Shown in pieces: positions 1-6,210 of a stretch of DNA of 9,369 nucleotides. The stretch is taken from assembly GCA_002368715.1 (NCBI GenBank), contig DFEO01000138.1, positions 1 through 9,369 on the forward strand, in the 5' to 3' direction. This DNA is from Ruminococcus sp. UBA3800. Its GTDB lineage: Bacteria; Bacillota; Clostridia; Oscillospirales; Ruminococcaceae. The stretch's first letter is position 1; every line of letters starts with the position of its first letter. The notes under the pieces were generated by a model. It worked only from the letters and a program-made list of their open reading frames with translations. It searched no databases and was not told the origin of the DNA. The position numbers and the translations under genes were made by a program.

Positions 1-40
1 GGTGAACTTTGTCAGGATCAGGTCTTATTCCATTTTTCAT
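1..40 (-). CDS. 5' end of an unidentified gene, cut by the left edge
   Basis: Thirteen codons of a minus-strand reading frame are visible, from an ATG at 40-38 to the window edge, reading MKNGIRPDPDKVH. The start is supported by an AGGAG Shine-Dalgarno sequence at 52-48, seven bases from the ATG, and by a near-consensus promoter at 103-131 that gives a leader of roughly 55 nt. Too little protein is present to name a family. The start is charged and proline-containing with no signal peptide visible, which suggests, weakly, a cytoplasmic protein. The call depends on the regulatory context, not on homology. Confidence 0.6.
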   Translation of the reverse strand, partial: MKNGIRPDPDKVH

Positions 41-102
41 ATTCTTGCTCCTAATTGTGATCGTAAACGAGAGAAAGCCGTATTGCTCGCTCACTTGAAC
101 TT

Positions 103-131
103 ATTATACCAAACCGCCACGAAAAAGTCAA
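103..131 (-). promoter_or_regulatory. Strong sigma-A type promoter for the left-edge gene
   Basis: On the minus strand the sequence gives a -35 box TTGACT (131-126) and a -10 box TATAAT (108-103) with exactly 17 bp between them. Transcription would start near 96 and run to the left edge, ahead of the AGGAG and ATG at 52-38. Eleven of twelve hexamer positions match the housekeeping consensus. Confidence 0.8.
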
Positions 132-291
132 TCTGTGGGTCTATCCGTGTTTGGGTGTATTCGATTGCTAAGGTAGATCAGAATTTATCTTACTCATGAT
201 CTATATCATATCTTGTACCTTGAGAAAACAGTAAGCCATCCGTTAGTTTAATATACAATGCACAAAGCAGCAAAGCACATACATATCACAC
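132..291. other. Intergenic stretch without a recognisable gene
   Basis: This AT-rich stretch lies upstream of the left-edge promoter and beyond the terminator of the zinc-ribbon gene. I see no ORF with a ribosome binding site, no tRNA-like fold and no clear terminator for another gene. The imperfect dyad around 196-210 (ATGATC...ATATCAT) is too short and irregular to assign. Confidence 0.5.
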
Positions 292-324
292 AAAAACCGC
301 TCCGCAGTATATCTGCGAAGCGGT
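292..324 (-). terminator. Rho-independent terminator of the zinc-ribbon gene
   Basis: Read on the minus strand, a stem of about 12 bp with one G-U pair (arms 324-313 and 307-296) closes a five-base ATATA loop and is followed by a run of Ts (296-292). It begins about 27 nt after the stop codon at 351. On the plus strand the hairpin is also followed by a T-rich stretch, but no plus-strand gene precedes it. Confidence 0.85.
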
Positions 325-350
325 CTGTTTTTATTGTTTTGCAAAAGTGC

Positions 351-2297
351 TTACGAAGCCTTTTCGGTGGTGAACTCGTCAGCGTAGTACTCTACTACGT
401 CCTCGTTGAATGCCTCCATGTTTCTTACAGGTGTTGTAGAAATGTAGAGGTCATCGCCTGTCGGAGCAAAGGAACCGTCAGGCAGTACCTTTACATCAGA
501 GGTGTAGAACAGATAGTAGAACGCACCGTCGTTGCCCTCATCTGTGGTGAAGGTCACCTTATAGAGCCAGTATACACGGTTTACTGTGCTGTAATCATAC
601 TCTGTTTCCTTGGTGAATGAAACATAGGTAGAGGAGTACTCGAATTCTGCTTCCTCAACGTCGCCTTCCACCTTGGTCAGGTATTCGAAGCTGTCACCGA
701 TGATATCGTCGTGAACTTCCTTGACCTTTGCATCAAGAGTATCCTTATAGAAGTTAACGGCTGTGCCTGCATCGTCCTTTGTAACGTACTTAGGAACATC
801 TGTCAGCTCGGATATCTTGAAGGTCTTCTTTACAATGCCGTCTGTTGCGCCCTTGAGCGTGTAGCCTGCTTCTGCAAGAGAATAGTAGCTCTCGCAGGTG
901 ACCTCGAACTCGCCGTCCTCACCGATATAATCGGGGCAGTCAACGCTGAAGTATACATAGTCAGAGATATAGGGGCTTACAGACTCGGTCTTTACATAGG
1001 ATGCTCTCACATAGGGAAGTGCTCCTGTGTATTCAAACTGGATACCCTCGAAGGGATCGACCTCCTGAAGATCCTTCAGACCCTCGACCTTATAATCCTT
1101 GGTAAGCTCATCGGAGTCTGCCGCAGCGCTGTCGATTATGTAGTATTTCTTGTTATACTCGATATAGCTCTGCTTGCCGCTCTTCTTTACATCATAGTAG
1201 AAACGTACTGTAACAGGATAGGTGTCTCCGTTTGAAAGCTCGGAGGAGTAGCTGTAATCAATGCCGTAGAGGTTGCCGTAAAGCTCGGATGAGCAGTCAA
1301 CGGAAGCAGTTCCCTTGCCGTTGAAGCCGCTGAACGATACATCTATATCCTTAAACGGATCGAGCTTTGTACCCTTCTGGAGACCCTTTACGGTCACTTC
1401 AAACTCTGTGTTTGTGAGCTTGATCTTCTTGCTCTTGAGATAGCTCTCGGGATACTTTACGGTTACCTTTACCTTGTCACCGTTTTTAAGGTTCTTTGTC
1501 TTGCTTACCTTTGCGGTGATCTTGTACTTTCCGTCGCTCTCCTTGAGCAGAGCCTTTCTCATAGACTTTGCCTCGGAAAGCTTGTCGGTATCAAAAGCTT
1601 TTTTCAGTGTGCTGTTGTCAAGAGACAGATACTTGCTGACTGTCTCCTTATTCTTTTTCTTTGAGCTTCCGCCGCCGAGAAGTCCCTGGAGTGCTTCAAG
1701 ATCGTCCTCGTCAACATCGTCATAATCAAGATCGCCCAGAGCGCCCTTCATCTCGTCAAGGTCGAGATACATATAAGAAGGATATGCGTTGAGCTCTGCG
1801 GTAGCTGTTCCCGAGCCTTCAAGACCCTGGAAATCCACCTTGATAAGATCCTTGGCGTCGATCTTGGTGTAGCCAAGAATGTTAATAAGGATAACCACAA
1901 GTGCGATGATAACAACGACCGCAGCTGCTGCTATACCGATGATAGCCTTGTGCTCAGCGACCCAGTTTGAGCCTGATGCCGAACCTGCCGCTGCCTGTGC
2001 CGGAACGGCATTCGGTACCGAGCCGACATTCGGGTTGGATTTCTGCGTCATTTTAGCCGCAGCATAAGGATCGTTTGCTGGTGCTGCCTGCTGAGGTGCT
2101 GCCTGCTGAACGGGAGCCTGCTGAGGTGCTGCCTGCTGAACGGGAGCCTGCTGAGGTGCTGCTTGCTGAGGAGCTGCTTGCTGAACAGGGGCCTGCTGGG
2201 GTGCTGCCTGTGGGAAAGGATTTCCGCAGCCGGCACAGAATTTAGCTCCGACATTTGCAGGCTTGCCGCAATTTGGACAAAAGATCTGATCTGCCAT
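351..2297 (-). CDS. Zinc-ribbon, single-pass membrane protein with A/P/Q repeat linker and three-module outer region
   Basis: This encodes 648 residues of unknown function. I start it at the ATG at 2297-2295, which has GGAGG at 2309-2305; the in-frame extension to 2468 has no such site and runs through the promoter. A zinc ribbon (Cys7-x2-Cys10 and Cys21-x2-Cys24) opens the protein. Residues 31-72 are pentapeptide repeats (AAPQQ, APVQQ), and one transmembrane helix spans about 118-141. The part beyond the helix, rich in Tyr, Asp, Ser and Thr, has three related modules at about 149-306, 313-408 and 414-499. Each begins like DPFkdIdVsFsGfnGkGtA, has an NGD/GEDG-type turn with beta strands, and ends near a GL or EL. 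Module 1 carries about 70 extra residues, including an acidic stretch (188-200) and a lysine-rich stretch. Residues 505-648 are a further Tyr-rich domain. By helix orientation the zinc ribbon is probably cytoplasmic and the modules extracellular. Possible roles are envelope sensing or surface display; no catalytic motif is visible. The gene is monocistronic. Confidence 0.9.
   Translation of the reverse strand: MADQIFCPNCGKPANVGAKFCAGCGNPFPQAAPQQAPVQQAAPQQAAPQQAPVQQAAPQQAPVQQAAPQQAAPANDPYAAAKMTQKSNPNVGSVPNAVPAQAAAGSASGSNWVAEHKAIIGIAAAAVVVIIALVVILINILGYTKIDAKDLIKVDFQGLEGSGTATAELNAYPSYMYLDLDEMKGALGDLDYDDVDEDDLEALQGLLGGGSSKKKNKETVSKYLSLDNSTLKKAFDTDKLSEAKSMRKALLKESDGKYKITAKVSKTKNLKNGDKVKVTVKYPESYLKSKKIKLTNTEFEVTVKGLQKGTKLDPFKDIDVSFSGFNGKGTASVDCSSELYGNLYGIDYSYSSELSNGDTYPVTVRFYYDVKKSGKQSYIEYNKKYYIIDSAAADSDELTKDYKVEGLKDLQEVDPFEGIQFEYTGALPYVRASYVKTESVSPYISDYVYFSVDCPDYIGEDGEFEVTCESYYSLAEAGYTLKGATDGIVKKTFKISELTDVPKYVTKDDAGTAVNFYKDTLDAKVKEVHDDIIGDSFEYLTKVEGDVEEAEFEYSSTYVSFTKETEYDYSTVNRVYWLYKVTFTTDEGNDGAFYYLFYTSDVKVLPDGSFAPTGDDLYISTTPVRNMEAFNEDVVEYYADEFTTEKAS
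2082..2207 (-). repeat. 15/30-bp tandem repeats encoding the A/P/Q linker
   Basis: The DNA is built from 15-bp units encoding AAPQQ or APVQQ. The 30-bp block at 2101-2130 is repeated exactly at 2131-2160, and a matching half unit lies at 2086-2100. Units nearer the 5' end of the gene (2161-2207) have diverged at several bases. Identity at silent positions points to recent expansion by slippage or unequal recombination. It is coding sequence, not a CRISPR array: there are no spacers. Confidence 0.85.
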
Positions 2298-2320
2298 TAC
2301 TATACCTCCAATAATCGCTT

Positions 2321-2337
2321 TCGGGTCAGTGACCCGA
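2321..2337. promoter_or_regulatory. Perfect 17-bp dyad in the leader of the zinc-ribbon gene
   Basis: The sequence TCGGGTCA-G-TGACCCGA is a perfect inverted repeat with 8-bp arms around one central base. It sits about 40-60 nt after the predicted transcription start and 11 nt before the GGAGG, so it does not cover the ribosome binding site. As DNA it could be an operator for a dimeric repressor. As RNA it could form a 7-bp hairpin with a 3-nt loop that stabilises the 5' end. Which of these applies is not decidable from the sequence. Confidence 0.45.
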
Positions 2338-2385
2338 GTTATGATGCTGTTAAAAGACCGTATCAACGAATCTTTTTCACATAAC

Positions 2386-2414
2386 AGTATACAACCAACC
2401 CTGTTAAAAGTCAA
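2386..2414 (-). promoter_or_regulatory. Sigma-A type promoter of the zinc-ribbon gene
   Basis: On the minus strand, TTGACT (2414-2409) and TATACT (2391-2386) are separated by exactly 17 bp. The expected transcription start is near 2379, giving a leader of about 80 nt before the ATG at 2297. The decamer CTGTTAAAAG (plus-strand reading) overlaps the -35 at 2401-2410 and recurs at 2347-2356 in the leader. Confidence 0.8.
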
Positions 2415-2468
2415 TACGGCAGCGGACAAATAATGAACTTTTTGTAGGTTTGTACAATTATTTGACAC

Positions 2469-2510
2469 AAAAAAATGCTCTTTAAGTCGCTTTTTTAAGC
2501 GCTAGAGCAC
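2469..2510 (-). terminator. Terminator of the DUF421-DUF4363 operon
   Basis: On the minus strand the outer arms TGCTCT (2509-2504) and AGAGCA (2481-2476) enclose an inner CGCTT/AAGCG stem with a bulge and an AAAA loop, followed by seven Ts (2475-2469). The TAG stop codon of the DUF4363 gene (2504-2502) lies within the rising arm, so translation finishes inside the hairpin. Confidence 0.8.
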
Positions 2511-2873
2511 CGAGGTGAGAGCAGGTGTCTGTCGGCGGCAGAGAGTTGCTATTGCCTCTTTGAGGTAGGCGCACTGTGAAGTGAGGTCTGCCGAGCCTGC
2601 GGCAGCCAGAACGTCAAGGCGCCTGACCTCGGCGCTCAGCTGATCGACCGCCAGCGAATTCAGCTGTATCGAGCCTTTGAAGGCAAAGTCCTCCCACCTG
2701 CTGTCAAAGTCCTCCACGGTGCTGCGGTCAAGGCTTCCGTCCTCGGCATCTGCGGCAATGCTGTCAAGCTTTTTGCAAAGATAGCCGCAGTCCTTTCTCA
2801 GCCCCTCCAGACAGCACACGCTCAGTGCCGTTATCATTATCAGGATAAAAATGCTGATAAACAGCCGCTTCAT
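2502..2873 (-). CDS. DUF4363 family small membrane-anchored protein
   Basis: The 123-residue product starts with MKR and a hydrophobic segment (about 5-22) that would act as an uncleaved anchor or signal. A mostly helical soluble part follows, with the FDSRWEDF stretch at 56-63 and a C-terminal helical pair. This pattern, an N-terminal helix then a W-containing helical domain of about 100 residues, is that of DUF4363, which is often found next to DUF421 genes in clostridia. The Cys pair at 20-21 is not in a lipobox context. The ATG at 2873 follows the DUF421 stop codon by three bases and has AGGAG upstream at about 2882-2886, within the end of the DUF421 gene, so the two are co-transcribed and probably translationally coupled. 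Molecular function is unknown. A role with the DUF421 partner in the spore or cell membrane is inferred from context. The family call is from memory of the motif pattern, not from a search. Confidence 0.8.
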   Translation of the reverse strand: MKRLFISIFILIMITALSVCCLEGLRKDCGYLCKKLDSIAADAEDGSLDRSTVEDFDSRWEDFAFKGSIQLNSLAVDQLSAEVRRLDVLAAAGSADLTSQCAYLKEAIATLCRRQTPALTSVL

Positions 2874-2876
2874 TTT

Positions 2877-3551
2877 TCAGTTCTCCTTTTCAATAAGATC
2901 GACTATCCCGTCGGCGTTGGCAGTGCAGATATAAATGCCCGAGGGTATAGCGCCACGGTCTTTGAGCTGCTTTAAAAAGCCTTTTTTATCAAGCCCCAGC
3001 GCCGACAAAGCGCTGTCGATGACACGGCCGTTTTCTATGACCATCATCGGCGGATCCTTGCCGTCGTCGTCTGTAAAGCCCATGTCCTCGTTTGTCACGG
3101 TGCGGTCGGGCTTTTTCTGATAGACCGAAAGCTTGCCGTTTGTTTCCACGACCGCAAGCTGCACCTCGGACACATCGAAAATGTTCATGCTCCTTAGCGA
3201 CCCCAGCAGGTCGTCTGCCGAAAAGCGCAGCCTTTGAAGCTGTCTCTGGTCGATGTGCCCCTGCGAGATAACTATCTTTGCCGAGCCGCACACCAGCTGA
3301 CGAAGCTTTCTCGAGTGAAGAGATGCGTAGGACATTATTATATCTATGCTGACGAGGGTGAAGATAGGGATTATCCCTATGACCATAGGTATAGATGCGT
3401 CCTCGACAGGGAGCGTGGCTATGTTTGAAAGGAGCACTGTCGTTACAAGCTCCGATGGCTGCAATTCACCTATCTGGCGCTTTCCCATAAGGCGTATGCC
3501 GAGGATGAGTATGCCGTAAAGGATGATGGCTCTTATGAAAACTATCAGCAA
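2877..3551 (-). CDS. DUF421 (YetF-like) membrane protein
   Basis: The protein has 224 residues. Hydrophobic helices lie at about 2-22, 33-48 and 54-76, followed by a soluble alpha/beta region. Family hallmarks are RLMGKRQIGELQPSELV at 20-36, the RFSADDLLGSLR and NIFDVSEVQLAVVETNGKLS stretches at 109-142, and the VIENGRVIDSALSALGLDK segment at 171-189. Relatives in Bacillus (YetF, YkjA, YrbG, YdfS) are membrane proteins. Some are known spore inner-membrane proteins or affect spore resistance and germination; biochemical activity is not established. The start codon is TTG at 3551-3549. It is chosen because AGGAG (3564-3560) lies eight bases upstream and the first family helix begins directly after it. 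The gene is the first of a two-gene operon and diverges from the germinant receptor operon, 111 bp away. The length and full C-terminal domain suggest an intact gene. Confidence 0.9.
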   Translation of the reverse strand: MLIVFIRAIILYGILILGIRLMGKRQIGELQPSELVTTVLLSNIATLPVEDASIPMVIGIIPIFTLVSIDIIMSYASLHSRKLRQLVCGSAKIVISQGHIDQRQLQRLRFSADDLLGSLRSMNIFDVSEVQLAVVETNGKLSVYQKKPDRTVTNEDMGFTDDDGKDPPMMVIENGRVIDSALSALGLDKKGFLKQLKDRGAIPSGIYICTANADGIVDLIEKEN

Positions 3552-3559
3552 GGTGTTTG

Positions 3560-3564
3560 CTCCT
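3560..3564 (-). promoter_or_regulatory. Ribosome binding site fixing the TTG start of the DUF421 gene
   Basis: The minus strand reads AGGAG eight bases before TTG at 3551-3549. No ATG with comparable spacing exists in this frame, so the rarer TTG start is preferred. Confidence 0.75.
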
Positions 3565-3579
3565 TTCAGACTTTTTGAT

Positions 3580-3609
3580 TATTATTTGCAAAGATGCCGG
3601 GGAATATTC
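3580..3609 (-). promoter_or_regulatory. Candidate sigma-G promoter for DUF421-DUF4363
   Basis: On the minus strand GAATA (3609-3605) fits the sigma-G -35 consensus GHATR. Eighteen bp further, AATAATA (3586-3580) matches the -10 consensus CATNHTA at six of seven positions. The start of transcription would fall near 3573, about 22 nt before the TTG start codon. No good sigma-A promoter is visible in this region. The consensus is from Bacillus subtilis; application here is inference. Confidence 0.45.
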
Positions 3610-3627
3610 CTTGAGTTTTTGCAAATA
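3583..3627. promoter_or_regulatory. Compound dyad between the divergent operons
   Basis: Inverted arms TATTTGCAAA (3583-3592) and TTTGCAAATA (3618-3627) flank a central perfect palindrome GGAATATTCC (3601-3610). The arms are centred on 3605 and the palindrome on 3605.5. Each arm also contains the palindromic octamer TTTGCAAA. The symmetry covers most of the divergent promoter region, so it could be two mirrored promoters, an operator for a symmetric regulator, or both. Confidence 0.6.
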
Positions 3628-3630
3628 CTG
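3602..3630 (+). promoter_or_regulatory. Candidate sigma-G promoter for the ger operon
   Basis: GAATA (3602-3606) fits the sigma-G -35 consensus GHATR. After 17 bp, AATACTG (3624-3630) matches CATNHTA at five of seven positions. The predicted start near 3637 leaves a leader of about 26 nt with GGGAG at 3651-3655. The -35 occupies the same palindrome as the opposing promoter, so the two promoters would compete for, or share, the same DNA. Germinant receptor operons are sigma-G dependent in Bacillus; in this organism that is inferred. Confidence 0.4.
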
Positions 3631-3650
3631 AATCTGTGAACTTAAAAAAA

Positions 3651-3655
3651 GGGAG
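3651..3655 (+). promoter_or_regulatory. Ribosome binding site deciding the gerA start
   Basis: GGGAG lies seven bases before ATG at 3663. It is inside the nine-codon extension that would begin at GTG 3636, and no Shine-Dalgarno precedes that GTG, so the ATG is taken as the start. Confidence 0.8.
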
Positions 3656-3662
3656 TGGTTCT

Positions 3663-5123
3663 ATGGCAAAGAACGACCTTTCGTTATCGCTTGAAAAAAC
3701 GCTTGCGGACCTGACAGAGCTTATGTCCGATACGGCAGAGCTCAATGTTGTGAGGGGAGTGGTCTTTGATACGCCTGTGGCTGTTGTGAGTGCCGAGGGA
3801 ATGGTGTCGGCTCAGCAGGTGGGCGAGCTGGTCCTCAGACCGCTTAGTGAGCTGGGTCTTGGGCACGGGGAGAACGAAAAAGTGTTTGACCTTATCACGG
3901 ACAAGCTTTTTTTCACTGCTGACAGAAAGCTTGTCTACTGCCTGGAGGATATCTGCACCTTTCTTTTCTCGGGCTTTGCGGTCATCCTTGTCCGGGGCGA
4001 ATGCAGAGCCTGTGCGTTAGGGCTCCAGGGGTTCGAGATGCGCTCTGTCGGTGCGCCCGAGGCCGAACAGACTGTACACTGTGCTCAGGACAGCTTTACC
4101 GAAACGGTAAGAGTGAATATGTCGCTGATAAGACGCCGCCTCAAAAGCCCGAAGCTTGTTATTGATATGCTGAGTGCCGGCAGGCTGTCAAAGACGGATA
4201 TCTGTATCGTTTACCTCAAAGACCGTGTGCCGGAGGACATCATCCGCCGAATAAAGGAGGACTTAAACAGCATAAAGCTCGATGCTGTGCTGACGAGCGG
4301 CTATGCCGAGCCTTTTGTGGACGAGAGCTTTTCCGGCTCGGTGTTCTCATCTGTCAGCACGACCCAGCGCCCTGACCTTGCCTGCACAAGACTTGTCCAG
4401 GGGAGGGTGTGCGTGCTTATCGACGGCACTCCGTTTGCGCTCGTTGTGCCTTCGCTTTTTGCCGAGAGCTTCCAGACTATGGACGATTTCAGCCAGAAGC
4501 CGTATTATACGGCATTTATGCGCTGGATAAGGTATATAAGCTTTTTCCTGTCGGTGGGGTTCCCGGGGCTTTATGTGGCGCTTGCCGACCACCACCCCGA
4601 GGTGTTTTCGCTGAAGCTTCTTCTTAATCTCTCCGTTGCTGAGGAGGCAACGCCCTATCCGCTGATGGCGGAGGTGGTGATGCTGATGGTGTTTTTCGAG
4701 ATAATGCGTGAAGCAGGCCTGCGTCTGCCAAAGGCGGCAGGCAGCGCCGTTTCTATCGTGGGCGGTCTGATAATCGGTGATGCGGCGGTGAAGAGCGGCA
4801 TCGTTTCGGCACCGCTTCTTATCGTTGTCGGCATAACGGCGACCGCTTCCTTTGTCACTCCTCAGCTCGAGCAGCCTGCGGCTGTGCTCAGGCTGATCTT
4901 CATTCTTGCCGGCGGGCTTGCCGGGCTGTTCGGGCTGGCAGTATGCTTTACGGTGCTTGTTGCAAATGTCTGCGCAATGAACGATTTTTCGGTGTCCTTC
5001 CTGTCACCTGCGGCACCGCTCTATCCCTCGGGGATAAAGGATATCATCTATATGAAAAGCTTCAGAGAGTATGAAAAAAGCCGCTCCACCCTTTCTGATA
5101 TAAGGGAGGCGGCGGATGAATAA
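3663..5123 (+). CDS. gerA: GerA family spore germination protein (germinant receptor A subunit)
   Basis: This 486-residue protein is the A subunit of a GerA-type germinant receptor in the spore inner membrane. There the A, B and C subunits together sense small-molecule germinants and trigger ion and dipicolinate release. The large N-terminal soluble domain (about 1-285) carries the family signatures SLIRRRLKSPKL (154-165), TSGYAEPF (211-218), TTQRPDLA (233-240) and QGRVCVLIDGTPFALVVP (246-263). The membrane domain follows, with helices at about 291-308, 336-348, 361-373, 381-398 and 410-436. It includes the conserved EIMREAGLRLPKAAGSAVSI stretch (346-365) and GIVSAPLLIVVGITATASF (379-397). 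The length is usual for the family (about 460-530). The gene overlaps gerB by 8 nt. The related SpoVAF proteins share this fold, but the gerB and gerC neighbours favour a receptor subunit. The symbol denotes the family; orthology to a named receptor and the germinant are unknown. Confidence 0.95.
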   Translation: MAKNDLSLSLEKTLADLTELMSDTAELNVVRGVVFDTPVAVVSAEGMVSAQQVGELVLRPLSELGLGHGENEKVFDLITDKLFFTADRKLVYCLEDICTFLFSGFAVILVRGECRACALGLQGFEMRSVGAPEAEQTVHCAQDSFTETVRVNMSLIRRRLKSPKLVIDMLSAGRLSKTDICIVYLKDRVPEDIIRRIKEDLNSIKLDAVLTSGYAEPFVDESFSGSVFSSVSTTQRPDLACTRLVQGRVCVLIDGTPFALVVPSLFAESFQTMDDFSQKPYYTAFMRWIRYISFFLSVGFPGLYVALADHHPEVFSLKLLLNLSVAEEATPYPLMAEVVMLMVFFEIMREAGLRLPKAAGSAVSIVGGLIIGDAAVKSGIVSAPLLIVVGITATASFVTPQLEQPAAVLRLIFILAGGLAGLFGLAVCFTVLVANVCAMNDFSVSFLSPAAPLYPSGIKDIIYMKSFREYEKSRSTLSDIREAADE

Positions 5124-6210
5124 GCTCAGTATATGGCAGCTGACCGCAATAATGCTGTGCGGCCACGCTTTTTCACTGATGACGTTTTTCCCCTACACCT
5201 GCGACAATCCCGTCGAGTATATGATCGGTGCTGCGATAGCGGTGCTTATCGAGGGTGTGCTTCTGGTGCCGCTGTGCCTTTGCGCAGGCGACATACGTCA
5301 GGGCGGTGTATATGAAGCGGCAGGACGTATCTCGCCGATGCTCAGGGTCGCTGTCGGAGCTTTCTACACGGCGGTGCTCGTGTTTTTCTGCTTTCGTGTT
5401 ATCGGAAACTTCACCTTTTTTCTCGACGGCATCCTGCCGCAGGGGTTCATGCGGTGGACGGCTGTCGGCGGCATCTGTGCGGCAGGGGCATACCTCGGGC
5501 TTATGAAGCCGTCCGTTGTCGGTAAGAGCGCAGGGGTCATGCTTTTTCTTTTCGGTGTATTTTGCATCTTTATAGTTTTGTGCTCTGTCGGCAGGCACGT
5601 CACGGGAGCGCTCGGGTTCCACCTTGCGGGGCGGCACATAAGCAGCGGCATTGCCGAATCTGTAAAGTGCGAGCTGCTTCGGGGGATGGACCTTATGTTC
5701 CTGGTGCTGTTCCTGCCCGAGCTTCGGCACAGCGCTGTCAAAACAGCAGCTGTGTTTTTGTCGGTAAAGCTTGTGTTCGTGTGGCTTAGCATAGGCTTCG
5801 TCACCTTGATGCTCGGCGACTACGTTATGCTTGCAAAGCTGCCGTTCTCGGCTATGGCTTCCTATTCGAGCACCTCGATGATAGAGCGTTTTGATGCGGC
5901 CTTTATGGCGGTGTGGGTCACGCTTGCAGCGGTAAGGCTGGGGGCAGCGATGCACTGTCTTGGCAGGAGCATAAGGGCTGTGATAAGACCGCTGCCGCAT
6001 GGTGCTGCTGTGGCAGCCGGGGCGGCGGTGTCGGCAGGGCTTGCGCTTTACAGGCTGACACGTTTCGACTGGGAGACCGAGGCATACGATATGAGCGGCT
6101 GGGCAGTCTCGGCGGCTGCTGTTCTGGCGGTGCCTCTTGTGCTGGGGGCAGCAGGGTTTATAAAAAGGAGAGTGGGAAATGGCGGTAAGGACCTTGGCGC
6201 AAAGGCTTAA
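5116..6210 (+). CDS. gerB: GerB family germinant receptor B subunit (APC-type permease)
   Basis: The product has 364 residues and about ten hydrophobic helices (roughly 8-27, 34-57, 77-105, 112-130, 138-158, 188-203, 211-234, 258-280, 297-313 and 330-348). This fits the endospore germination permease family of the APC superfamily, in which the B subunit is thought to bind the germinant rather than transport it in bulk. The SMIERFDAAFMAVWV segment (254-268) resembles the conserved ERID...WV motif of GerB proteins, and the ISxxQL-like start is seen as LSIWQL (4-9). The ATG at 5116 has GGGAGG at 5104-5109 and overlaps the gerA stop by 8 nt, which implies translational coupling. Its length is at the usual value for the family and no frameshift is seen. 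The charged tail (349-364) is encoded in the overlap with gerC. The symbol is family level. Confidence 0.93.
   Translation: MNKLSIWQLTAIMLCGHAFSLMTFFPYTCDNPVEYMIGAAIAVLIEGVLLVPLCLCAGDIRQGGVYEAAGRISPMLRVAVGAFYTAVLVFFCFRVIGNFTFFLDGILPQGFMRWTAVGGICAAGAYLGLMKPSVVGKSAGVMLFLFGVFCIFIVLCSVGRHVTGALGFHLAGRHISSGIAESVKCELLRGMDLMFLVLFLPELRHSAVKTAAVFLSVKLVFVWLSIGFVTLMLGDYVMLAKLPFSAMASYSSTSMIERFDAAFMAVWVTLAAVRLGAAMHCLGRSIRAVIRPLPHGAAVAAGAAVSAGLALYRLTRFDWETEAYDMSGWAVSAAAVLAVPLVLGAAGFIKRRVGNGGKDLGAKA

Noticed and set aside
2..199. Plus-strand open frame of 65 codons at the left edge
   Set aside because: It starts at GTG at the edge without a visible ribosome binding site and runs through the strong opposing promoter and the opposing gene start.
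258..1235. Plus-strand open frames opposite the 3' part of the zinc-ribbon gene
   Set aside because: They are antisense shadows; the minus-strand frame has the start, terminator and domain pattern of a real gene.
2082..2207. Possible CRISPR-like array
   Set aside because: The repeats are 15/30-bp, directly adjacent with no spacers, and encode an in-frame low-complexity linker.
2298..2468. 57-residue N-terminal extension of the zinc-ribbon protein
   Set aside because: It would translate the promoter and leader, has no ribosome binding site, and the zinc ribbon begins right after the well-supported ATG at 2297.
3636..3662. GTG start nine codons upstream of gerA
   Set aside because: No Shine-Dalgarno precedes it, while GGGAG is correctly placed for the ATG at 3663.
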